Source of the DNA: Herbaspirillum sp. meg3
GTDB lineage: Bacteria > Pseudomonadota > Gammaproteobacteria > Burkholderiales > Burkholderiaceae_D
Direction of reading: 5' to 3'
Assembly (NCBI RefSeq): GCF_002257565.1
Contig: NZ_CP022736.1
Location: 2,232,001 to 2,296,000 of the forward strand
DNA: 64,000 nucleotides
Shown: positions 9,406 to 16,591 of the stretch, one piece after another
Position numbering within the stretch: position 1 is the first letter of the stretch
Layout of the letters: each line of letters opens with the position of its first letter
The notes under the pieces: model-generated
Databases searched by the model: none
What the model was told of the DNA's origin: nothing
What the model saw: only the letters and a program-made list of their open reading frames with translations
Made by a program: the position numbers and the translations under genes

Positions 9406-9585
9406 GATAGAAAGAGAGAATGGCAATGCGGCAATGGTAAATCGCTCCCCTCCATGTCGGCAATGCGAGGAGCGCAAGAAAAATATGAACGGAGTGCGAT
9501 TTGACCGATTGCGGATGTGTTCCGGCGGGCACATGCATCATGTCTTATGTGCCGGACGTGACACGCTCCTTGCGGGCCTTTGCCT

Positions 9586-9864
9586 TTATTGGTAGTAGCC
9601 GCCAACAGGCGCTGCCGCCAGCATGGTTTTGGCCTCTTCGATGCTGGCCTCGGAGACATGCTGCAGCGAGTCGTGGTGCGCTTCGATGCTGTCCCAGACT
9701 TCGATGATAACCATGCGCGACGGGATAGTCTGATCTTGCAGGAACTGGCAGGACTGGCAACCGACCGATGCACGTATGGTGGGAAGCAGTGCAAGCAGGA
9801 ATTTTTTCAAATCATCGACACGATCGTCGAGCGCCCGGAATGTATTGATACGCGTAATGCTCAT
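9586..9864 (-). CDS. Antibiotic biosynthesis monooxygenase (ABM) domain protein
   Basis: 92 residues forming one ABM dimeric ferredoxin-like domain, with segments such as GCQSCQFLQDQ and MVIIEVWDSIEAHHDSLQH. Cofactor-free quinol monooxygenases (YgiN-like) and heme-degrading IsdG-like proteins share the fold; nothing here decides between them. The start at ATG 9864 is preferred because a strong GAAGGAGGAG lies 4-6 nt upstream; two in-frame ATGs (9867 and 9870 region) are too close to it. It is single-gene, between nadB and the patatin gene on the same strand. Confidence 0.75.
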   Translation of the reverse strand: MSITRINTFRALDDRVDDLKKFLLALLPTIRASVGCQSCQFLQDQTIPSRMVIIEVWDSIEAHHDSLQHVSEASIEEAKTMLAAAPVGGYYQ

Positions 9865-9958
9865 CATCTCCTCCTTCAGCAAATTCGATTCGTACTACCT
9901 TCCATTATTATCCCGAACCTGTGCTTCAGCTTGCACCTCAGCGTGTGTTACAGCCTGT

Positions 9959-11560
9959 TTATTTTTGCGGTGACAGCACCGTGGGCAAAGCTTTCGCCAG
10001 TGTATCGGGATAGTCCAGACTGTAATGCAGGCCGCGGCTTTCCTTGCGTGCCAACGCGCTGTTGACGATGAGCGACGCCACCTCCACCAGATTGCGCAGT
10101 TCCAGCAGATCGCGCGTGATGCGGAAGTTGGCGTAGTACTCGTCGATTTCTTCGCGCAGCAGACGGATACGATGCTGCGCGCGTTCGAGCCGCTTGTTGG
10201 TACGCACAATGCTGACGTAATTCCACATGAAACGGCGCAACTCATCCCAGTTGTGCGAGATCACGACTTCTTCATCGGCGTTGGTGACGCGGCTTTCGTC
10301 CCAGACAGGCAGGGCAAGTACGGGGGCGGCAGCCTGCTGTTCAATGTATTGTGCGGCAGCGCGGCCCAGCACTAGGCATTCCAGCAGTGAATTGCTTGCA
10401 AGGCGGTTGGCGCCGTGCAAGCCGGTATAAGCGGTTTCGCCGACGGCGTACAGGCCGGGAAGGTCGGTGCGGCCGGACATGTCGGTGACGACACCGCCAC
10501 AGGTGTAATGCGCGGCAGGCACGACCGGAATCGGCTGTTTAGTGATGTCGATGCCGAACTCCAGGCAGCGCGCCTGAATGGTCGGAAAATGTTCCTTGAT
10601 GAACTCCGGCGGCTGATGGCTGATGTCGAGGTCGACGTGATCGAGACCGCGTTTTTTCATCTCAAAGTCGATGCTGCGGGCGACGATATCGCGTGGTGCG
10701 AGTTCGGCTCGGTCATCGTGCTCGGGCATGAAACGCGTCCCGGCAGCCGCACCGGCAGCGGCGGGGAGTTTCAGCAAGGCGCCTTCGCCGCGCAAGGCCT
10801 CACTGATCAGGAAAGACTTGGCGTACGGGTGATACAGACAGGTCGGGTGGAACTGGATGAACTCCATGTTGGCCACGCGGCAGCCTGCGCGCGAAGCCAT
10901 CGCAATACCGTCGCCGGTGGCGGAATCAGGATTGGACGTATAGAGATAGACCTTGCCCGCACCGCCGGTAGCCAGCACGGTGTGGTCGGTGGCGATGGTG
11001 ACGACCTTGCCTTTCCTGACGTCCTGCACATAGACGCCGACGCAACGAGGAGTGCCTTTGGCGGACGGATCGAGTTTTTTCGTCGTGATGACGTCGATGG
11101 CGCAGTGATGCTCCAGCAACGTGATGTTCGGGTGTGCGCGGACGCGCTGCTCCAGCGTCACCTGCACCGCATGACCGGTGGCGTCAGCGGCGTGAATGAT
11201 GCGGCGCTGGCTATGGCCGCCTTCGCGCGTCAGGTGATAGCCCAGCTCGGCGCTGTCGTCGCGGGTGAAGGGCACGCCTTGCTCGATCAGCCACTCAATG
11301 GCTTCGCGGCCGTGTTCGACGATAAAGCGGGTCGAGCCTTCGTCGCACAAGCCGGCGCCGGCGATCAGCGTGTCGTCGATGTGCTGCTCATGGCTGTCGC
11401 CCGAATCAAGCACGGCAGCGATGCCGCCTTGCGCCCAGTTGCTGGCCCCGTCGAGCAGTTCGCCCTTGGAGATCACGACTACGTTTTTCTTTTCGGCAAG
11501 ATGCAGAGCAACCGACAAACCGGCAAGTCCGCTGCCGATGATGGCGACATCGAATTTCAT
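9959..11560 (-). CDS. nadB: L-aspartate oxidase
   Basis: 533 residues from ATG 11560 (MKFDVAIIGSG); an in-frame TTG four codons upstream is less likely. NadB is a cytoplasmic flavoprotein that oxidises L-aspartate to iminoaspartate, the substrate of NadA. FAD-binding motif GSGLAGLSVALHLAE is at the N-terminus, followed by ASNWAQGGIAAVLD. The succinate dehydrogenase/fumarate reductase family motifs include REGGHSQRRIIHAADATG, HPTCLYHPYAKSFLISEALRGEG and GLYAVGETAYTGLHGANRLASNSLLE. A helical C-terminal domain follows. It completes the NAD pathway with nadA and nadC, 6 kb away on the opposite strand. Confidence 0.95.
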   Translation of the reverse strand: MKFDVAIIGSGLAGLSVALHLAEKKNVVVISKGELLDGASNWAQGGIAAVLDSGDSHEQHIDDTLIAGAGLCDEGSTRFIVEHGREAIEWLIEQGVPFTRDDSAELGYHLTREGGHSQRRIIHAADATGHAVQVTLEQRVRAHPNITLLEHHCAIDVITTKKLDPSAKGTPRCVGVYVQDVRKGKVVTIATDHTVLATGGAGKVYLYTSNPDSATGDGIAMASRAGCRVANMEFIQFHPTCLYHPYAKSFLISEALRGEGALLKLPAAAGAAAGTRFMPEHDDRAELAPRDIVARSIDFEMKKRGLDHVDLDISHQPPEFIKEHFPTIQARCLEFGIDITKQPIPVVPAAHYTCGGVVTDMSGRTDLPGLYAVGETAYTGLHGANRLASNSLLECLVLGRAAAQYIEQQAAAPVLALPVWDESRVTNADEEVVISHNWDELRRFMWNYVSIVRTNKRLERAQHRIRLLREEIDEYYANFRITRDLLELRNLVEVASLIVNSALARKESRGLHYSLDYPDTLAKALPTVLSPQK

Positions 11561-11678
11561 GAGAGCAGGCAAAGATGTTGAGAGGATGCTCGATTATAGC
11601 TGCCAATCGTGGTCGGCAATCGCACAGGTCGCTGTCAGCGGGGAAGTCGGGAGGATCGGGGCGGCGGCAGGAAGGATA

Positions 11679-11704
11679 CATCGCTGCGCGAGCGCGCAGC
11701 GATG
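11679..11704 (-). terminator. Strong hairpin downstream of purT
   Basis: Perfect 11-bp inverted repeat CATCGCTGCGC / GCGCAGCGATG with a 4-nt GAGC loop, 26 nt beyond the purT stop. There is no T-run on either strand, so it may stabilise the mRNA 3' end or assist Rho rather than act as an intrinsic terminator. Confidence 0.45.
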
Positions 11705-11729
11705 CCGATACAGCGGGTTACAGCAGAGA

Positions 11730-12941
11730 TTAGTTGGTCTTGACTGGCTTGACCTTGGCGGCAGCCTGTTTGGCGCGGATGCGCGCATCGCTGACGTTGT
11801 CGGCGGCGGCTAGCGCAACACCCATGCGGCGGCGTTCGAAGGACTCCGGCTTGCCGAACAGGCGGATATCCGCGCCTGGGATGCGCAGCGCGTCGGCCAC
11901 GCCTTCAAAGGCGATGGCTTTGGCATCGTGCTGTCCATAGATCACGGCAGACGCGCCCGGCGTGCGCAACGCCACGTTGACCGGCAGGCCAAGGATGGCC
12001 TTGGCGTGCAGTTCGAATTCGCTCTGGATCTGGCTGACCATGGTGACCATGCCGGTGTCGTGAGGACGCGGGCTGACTTCGGAGAACCAGACCATTTCAC
12101 CCTTGACGAATAATTCCACGCCAAACAGGCCCAGGCCGCCGAGGTTTTCGGTGACCTTGCGAGCGATGTCGCGTGCCTTGTCCAATGCGGTCGGATGCAT
12201 AGGGTGCGGCTGCCAGGATTCGACATAGTCACCCTTGACTTGCACGTGGCCGATCGGCTCGCAGAAGCTGGTGATGGTGTCGCCGTTTTCGTTGAGCGAG
12301 CGCACGGTCAGCAGGGTGATTTCATAGTCGAAGTCGATGAAGCCTTCGACGATCACGCGACCGGAATCGACGCGGCCGCCGGCTGCGGCGTAATTCCACG
12401 CTGCTTCGACTTCGGCAGCGCTGTCGATCTTCGACTGACCCTTGCCGGAGGACGACATGACCGGCTTGATCACGCAGGGGAAACCGATTTGTTCGGTGGC
12501 GGCTTTCAGTTCTTCCAGGCTGTCTGCAAAGCGGTAAGGCGATGTCGCCAGGCTCAGGGTTTCACCAGCCAGGCGACGGATGCCTTCGCGGTTCATGGTC
12601 AACCAGGCGGCGCGGGCGGTCGGGATGACGCGCGCCTTGCCGGCTTTTTCCAGCTCGACCAAGGTCTCGGTGGCGATGGCTTCGATTTCCGGCACGACCA
12701 GATCAGGTTGTTCCTTTTCGATCAGTGCAGCCAGCGCCGCACCGTCGGTCATGTTGATGACATGAGAACGATGTGCCACCTGATGGCCGGGAGCGTCGGC
12801 GTAGCGGTCCACGGCGATGACTTCCACGCCCAGGCGTTGCAGGGCGATGATCACTTCTTTGCCGAGCTCGCCGGAGCCGAGCAGCATGACTTTGGTGGCG
12901 GAAGGGGAAAGCGGAGTGCCGAGGCGGACAGGTGTCTTCAT
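11730..12941 (-). CDS. purT: Formate-dependent phosphoribosylglycinamide formyltransferase
   Basis: 403 residues from ATG 12941. PurT uses ATP and formate to convert GAR to FGAR in purine synthesis. The N-terminal motif KVMLLGSGELGKEVIIALQ, the ATP-grasp segments FPCVIKPVMSSSGKGQS and VIVEGFIDFDYEITLLTVR, and EVSPRPHDTGMVTM are all characteristic. Length fits the E. coli enzyme (392 residues). The frame continues 45 codons upstream, but those residues carry no family homology. It is followed by nadB on the same strand, 169 nt away, with a hairpin between them. Confidence 0.95.
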   Translation of the reverse strand: MKTPVRLGTPLSPSATKVMLLGSGELGKEVIIALQRLGVEVIAVDRYADAPGHQVAHRSHVINMTDGAALAALIEKEQPDLVVPEIEAIATETLVELEKAGKARVIPTARAAWLTMNREGIRRLAGETLSLATSPYRFADSLEELKAATEQIGFPCVIKPVMSSSGKGQSKIDSAAEVEAAWNYAAAGGRVDSGRVIVEGFIDFDYEITLLTVRSLNENGDTITSFCEPIGHVQVKGDYVESWQPHPMHPTALDKARDIARKVTENLGGLGLFGVELFVKGEMVWFSEVSPRPHDTGMVTMVSQIQSEFELHAKAILGLPVNVALRTPGASAVIYGQHDAKAIAFEGVADALRIPGADIRLFGKPESFERRRMGVALAAADNVSDARIRAKQAAAKVKPVKTN

Positions 12942-13296
12942 GGAGGTCAATGCAGAAAAGAAGAATGGGAAAGTCGAGGAATCGCGCGACGATACCAAAT
13001 CTTGGGGGTTTTGGACAGCCAAAGTTGGCGATAAGGTACACGATCTCGGACAGTCAGATGTTGCACGTGTTTTCAATTTATTAACTTTTATCGACGATAT
13101 TTAAATGAGATCGCCACAGAAAAAATCTGAAAAGTGACAGGTATAGAGTGAGGTCGCGGCCAATGGGCTCATATTTCTGTTTCAATCCGCATCCTTGTCA
13201 GAGAGATAAGCGTTGATCAAGCCATCTGACATGACGCGCATCGGCTAGCCAATCGTCAAGCCTGTTTTTAATTTCCTCTTTAAGTAAGTCATTCGT
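12942..13296. other. Intergenic region between purT and the porin gene
   Basis: 355 nt between divergent genes. It should contain the purT and porin promoters. An AT-rich stretch lies at about 13060-13130, and the porin ATG has only a weak TAAGTAAG upstream. I see no convincing regulator site or small gene. Confidence 0.5.
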
Positions 13297-14499
13297 ATGC
13301 ATCGACTCATCATCGGCATGGGCGTTCTCGTACTTCCTTTTACCGGGGCCTTGGCGCAATCCAGTATCGCGATCTACGGCGTCATGGATGCCGGAACGCA
13401 GGTTTCCCGATTTGGTAACGGCACGCAATTCAATCTGGCAAGCGGACAATTCGAAGGCTCGAGGATTGGAGTCAAAGGATGGGAAGAGCTTGGGCAAGGC
13501 TACAAGACAATGATTAACCTGGAAAGCCGGATTGAGGTAGATACAGGGGGCATATCGAATGGCTATATTGCGCCCAATATTGGCGCTAATCTAACGCGGG
13601 GTTTGCCCGCCGCCGTCAGTCGTATGCTTGGTCCGCAATTAACGCCGCGTGTGGTCGTCAATACGAATGCCACCTTGTTCGACAGAACCTCCATCGTTGG
13701 ATTGGTCACCCCAGCAGGGGCAATTTTGGTGGGACGGCAATACACGCCAGCCTATGAGGTTGTCTCTAAGGCAGACACATTCGAAGCAGGGACGGCGGCC
13801 GGTTGGGGGCAGATTCTGCAAGGCTCCGGCGGGTTCATTACTTCCGGGGTGGCGATTCGGGCCAGCAATGCGATTCAATACCGTATTGAGTCGAATGGGA
13901 CGGGAGCATCGCTCATGGCGGCGTTCGATAATACCGGCTCGCTCAATCTTTCCAAGCGCTTTTATGGCGGTAATTTACGTTTCAGGAATGAGACGTGGAA
14001 TGCCGGGATCAGCTACCAACAGGAGCAGGATCAACAAGGTCGCTCATCGCTCAATACCACCGTTGCAGGCGGTTCCTACGTGATGGGCAACGCCAAATTG
14101 TTTGCAGGTTATGCGCACATGCGCAACGACCATTCCGCCATCGTGCCGCTGTTGACGCCCGTGATCGGGGCGACCTACGTCAACATTGTTGGGAGTAATG
14201 CCAGGCTGGATTCCCATAGTGTCAGCGTCGGCACGCAATATCGTCTGGGTCACGGCAGAATCCTTGCGGCGATTTCGCGTACGGCCGAAAAAGCATCGCG
14301 GAGCAAGGTAGCTCTTTATGGAATGGGATATCTTCATGATCTGTCGAAACGCACCGATGTTTATACGATAGTCGCGTACGCCCGCAATCAGGAGAACGCG
14401 CAATACGCCTCGGGAGGCGCCGGTTATGCTGGCGGCTTCACGAGTGGGGCCGGACAGAGTGCAAGCGCTCTACAGTTTGGCATCCGTCATCGCTGGTAA
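13297..14499 (+). CDS. Gram-negative general porin (beta-proteobacterial Porin_4 type), divergent
   Basis: 400 residues with a signal peptide (cleavage likely after GALAQ or ALA) and the trimeric-porin beginning SSIAIYGVMDAGTQV. The usual beta-proteobacterial GSRLGFKGTEDLG box is present as GSRIGVKGWEELGQGYK. A large loop L3 region with GRQYTPAYEVVSKAD follows, and the protein ends in aromatic FGIRHRW. It therefore forms a 16-strand outer-membrane channel for small hydrophilic solutes; specificity cannot be read. Its 3' end overlaps by 30 nt the 3' end of the convergent response-regulator gene, an unusually tight arrangement. Confidence 0.85.
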   Translation: MHRLIIGMGVLVLPFTGALAQSSIAIYGVMDAGTQVSRFGNGTQFNLASGQFEGSRIGVKGWEELGQGYKTMINLESRIEVDTGGISNGYIAPNIGANLTRGLPAAVSRMLGPQLTPRVVVNTNATLFDRTSIVGLVTPAGAILVGRQYTPAYEVVSKADTFEAGTAAGWGQILQGSGGFITSGVAIRASNAIQYRIESNGTGASLMAAFDNTGSLNLSKRFYGGNLRFRNETWNAGISYQQEQDQQGRSSLNTTVAGGSYVMGNAKLFAGYAHMRNDHSAIVPLLTPVIGATYVNIVGSNARLDSHSVSVGTQYRLGHGRILAAISRTAEKASRSKVALYGMGYLHDLSKRTDVYTIVAYARNQENAQYASGGAGYAGGFTSGAGQSASALQFGIRHRW

Positions 14500-15195
14500 G
14501 ACTCCGTCGTCTCGCGATCGGTACGTACTTTCCGGATCGCCCAGCAAGCCCAGCTCAATTGCCATTGCGACAGCGTGCATTCTCCCCGTCGCCCCGAACC
14601 GACTTACCAAAGCAGAAACATGATTGTCTACGGTGCCGGGGCTGATTCCCAATTGTGCAGCGATCTTCTTTGACGACAATCCTCGTCGCAGCAGGCACAG
14701 CATGTCACGTTGCCGTGGCGTCAGCAATGCCGCGGAAAGCAGTGACGATGAGTTTCCCTGAGGGATCGGATCTCCTTTCATTGCCGAGACAAGCCCATTT
14801 TTGAAATCATCAAACAACGAACTTTTTTTGATGAATCCTAACGCGCCGATCTTTTTCACTTCCTTGTTACGTTGCTCAGACCACGTCCCGCTCACGATCA
14901 CGCAATGCTGTGCGATACCCATATCGGCACAGTGACGCAAGAGAGACAGTCCCAGTGATCCAGGCATATCAAGATCCAGAAAGATTCGGTGCCAGGGATG
15001 CGTCTGTCTGTCTTCGTGCAACGCTGCCAAGGCGGAGTTGGAGCAAGATTTGACTGTGATCTCCAAGTTCTTGTTGATCTCCAGCAGGATCGATGCAATC
15101 ACGTGAGAGACGATGGGATGATCTTCGATGATAAGTATGCGTTTATTTTCGGGACTCGCTTGGAAATATGTCTGACTATCTGATCTATTTTTCAT
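14470..15195 (-). CDS. NarL/FixJ-type response regulator (REC + LuxR HTH)
   Basis: 241 residues from ATG 15195. The receiver domain spans about 15-140, with acidic pocket IIEDHP, phospho-acceptor Asp in IFLDLDMPG, the Ser switch residue in VIVSGTW and Lys in GALGFIKKSS. A C-terminal LuxR-type helix-turn-helix follows: LTPRQRDMLCLLRRGLSSKKIAAQLGISPGTVDNHVSAL. It is probably phosphorylated by one of the kinases encoded at 16592-20481. It is transcribed away from the second regulator gene, with about 205 nt between them that must hold two promoters. Its targets are unknown. Confidence 0.85.
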   Translation of the reverse strand: MKNRSDSQTYFQASPENKRILIIEDHPIVSHVIASILLEINKNLEITVKSCSNSALAALHEDRQTHPWHRIFLDLDMPGSLGLSLLRHCADMGIAQHCVIVSGTWSEQRNKEVKKIGALGFIKKSSLFDDFKNGLVSAMKGDPIPQGNSSSLLSAALLTPRQRDMLCLLRRGLSSKKIAAQLGISPGTVDNHVSALVSRFGATGRMHAVAMAIELGLLGDPESTYRSRDDGVLPAMTDAKL

Positions 15196-15400
15196 TTTTT
15201 CGTGCACAGCGAGGAGATGGGACGATTGACGGAGACGGTTGCCAATTACACTTTTGTTACAGAAAAATGCGATCCCATAATATCGGGAAATTTTCCCGTG
15301 GCAATCATTCGATATCTGAAAACTCACGCATTTTTTCGAGTTTTCTGATCTTTATTTTTGTTTGAAAAATACGGTCGCTGTTCAAATCAATCACCCAGCG

Positions 15401-16099
15401 ATGAGCTCAGCAATGAAAGATGCCATGCCTACTGCTTCCGGAGCCAGACGAAAAGCCGATCGAGACCAAACGCGTCTCCAGGCGATCATCATCTGCGACG
15501 ACCACGCCGCCATTCGTGCCGGCGTGAGCCACATCCTGGAGCAGAGAAACAAGCACATCGTCGGCGCCTGCGGCGCCGTTCCGGAGTTGCTGGCCCTGGT
15601 CAGGAAACATCCGTATGCCATCGTCATCATCGATCTGGGCATCGACCAACTACCGTTTCCTGAATTGATGACAAAGCTGCGCAAAACCGCGCCACCGTGC
15701 CGGGTTGTTGTCTACAGCATGCGCGAAGCACCCGGCACCATCGAGCTCTGCTACGACGCCGGCGCCATCGCATTCGTCCCCAAAAGCGACGATCCGGAAG
15801 AGATCGTCAGGGCGGTGGACCAGGCCGAGAAAAGCGAAAGATATCTCCCTCCATCCGTTGCATCCAGTCTTGCAAATTTTCATATCGAAGATCGTCGGTC
15901 GCCGTTGGGAATGTTGTCGGCACAGGAGAAGGAGGTATTTGTCGGCTATGCGAAGGGGGAAAGCGTAGATGCATTGGCCCGGAGATTGGGCGTGTCTGAC
16001 AAGCGGATACAGAACCTGTTGTCGCAGGTTGTAAAAAAAATAGATGCGCCAAGGTCAGCATTTTTTCAAGTGGCCCGGCGGTTCGGTGTAGTGGAATAA
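15401..16099 (+). CDS. Second NarL-type response regulator (REC + LuxR-like HTH)
   Basis: 232 residues from ATG 15401; TTG 15362 or ATG 15413 are alternatives, and none has a clear ribosome-binding site. The receiver has IIICDDHAAIRAG, acceptor Asp in IVIIDLGID, and Lys in GAIAFVPKSDD. The HTH (MLSAQEKEVFVGYAKGESVDALARRLGVSDKRIQNLLSQV) is a diverged LuxR domain: the recognition helix has DKRIQN where most family members have TVK-H. It heads a same-strand run leading into the lipocalin-like and hybrid kinase genes, so it is probably part of that signalling unit. Confidence 0.8.
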   Translation: MSSAMKDAMPTASGARRKADRDQTRLQAIIICDDHAAIRAGVSHILEQRNKHIVGACGAVPELLALVRKHPYAIVIIDLGIDQLPFPELMTKLRKTAPPCRVVVYSMREAPGTIELCYDAGAIAFVPKSDDPEEIVRAVDQAEKSERYLPPSVASSLANFHIEDRRSPLGMLSAQEKEVFVGYAKGESVDALARRLGVSDKRIQNLLSQVVKKIDAPRSAFFQVARRFGVVE

Positions 16100-16144
16100 G
16101 TCGTTAAATGTGGCTTGGCAATAGATAATTTTGAAGAGGAAATT

Positions 16145-16582
16145 GTGTTGGATAAATTTATAGGTTCCTGGATGCTGGTGATGGCTGAATTTTCCAAGCA
16201 GGACGGTAGCTCTCTCAGGCCATTAGGCGATAGTCCGAGCGGACTGCTTGTGTACGGAGAAGAAGGCTGGATGTCTGCTCAATTACATAGTTCTGAAAGG
16301 AAGAAATTCCTCAAGAACGATCAGTTGGCTGGAACAGATGCAGAAATGAAGGCGGCATTCAGCAGCTATGCAGCTTATTACGGAACGTATGACGTAGACA
16401 TGGAAAGAAAAATGGTACGGCATCAAGTGCTCGGTAGTCTGTTTCCAAATCAGGCAGATTCCACTCTTGATCGCTTTTTTCAATTTTCAGACAACGATCG
16501 GATATTGACGCTTAGAACTTCACCGTTTCGGGTTGATGGCGAGGAGCTAACAGGCACTCTTGTGTGGGAAAAGATTGGCTGA
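16145..16582 (+). CDS. Lipocalin-like domain protein (Lipocalin_5 type)
   Basis: 145 residues from GTG 16145, chosen because GAAGAGGA lies about 5 nt upstream; the frame is open back to TTG 16115. Features are the N-terminal FIGSWMLVMAEF, the segment GLLVYGEEGWMSAQL, a central AYYGTYDVD and a late RVDGEELTGTLVWEK. These fit the lipocalin-like family of small cytoplasmic proteins found near regulators and oxidoreductases, with unknown ligands. There is no signal peptide. It lies 9 nt upstream of the hybrid kinase. Base composition is clearly more AT-rich than the housekeeping genes. Confidence 0.72.
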   Translation: MLDKFIGSWMLVMAEFSKQDGSSLRPLGDSPSGLLVYGEEGWMSAQLHSSERKKFLKNDQLAGTDAEMKAAFSSYAAYYGTYDVDMERKMVRHQVLGSLFPNQADSTLDRFFQFSDNDRILTLRTSPFRVDGEELTGTLVWEKIG

Positions 16583-16591
16583 GGAGTTATC

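Noticed and set aside
10415..11581. 388-codon open frame on the plus strand
   Set aside because: Antisense shadow of nadB.
13198..13497. 99-codon minus-strand frame including a 34-residue end (MHTNDLLKEEIKNRL and on)
   Set aside because: The end looks protein-like, but it overlaps the porin start on the opposite strand, has no good ribosome-binding site and no recognised similarity.
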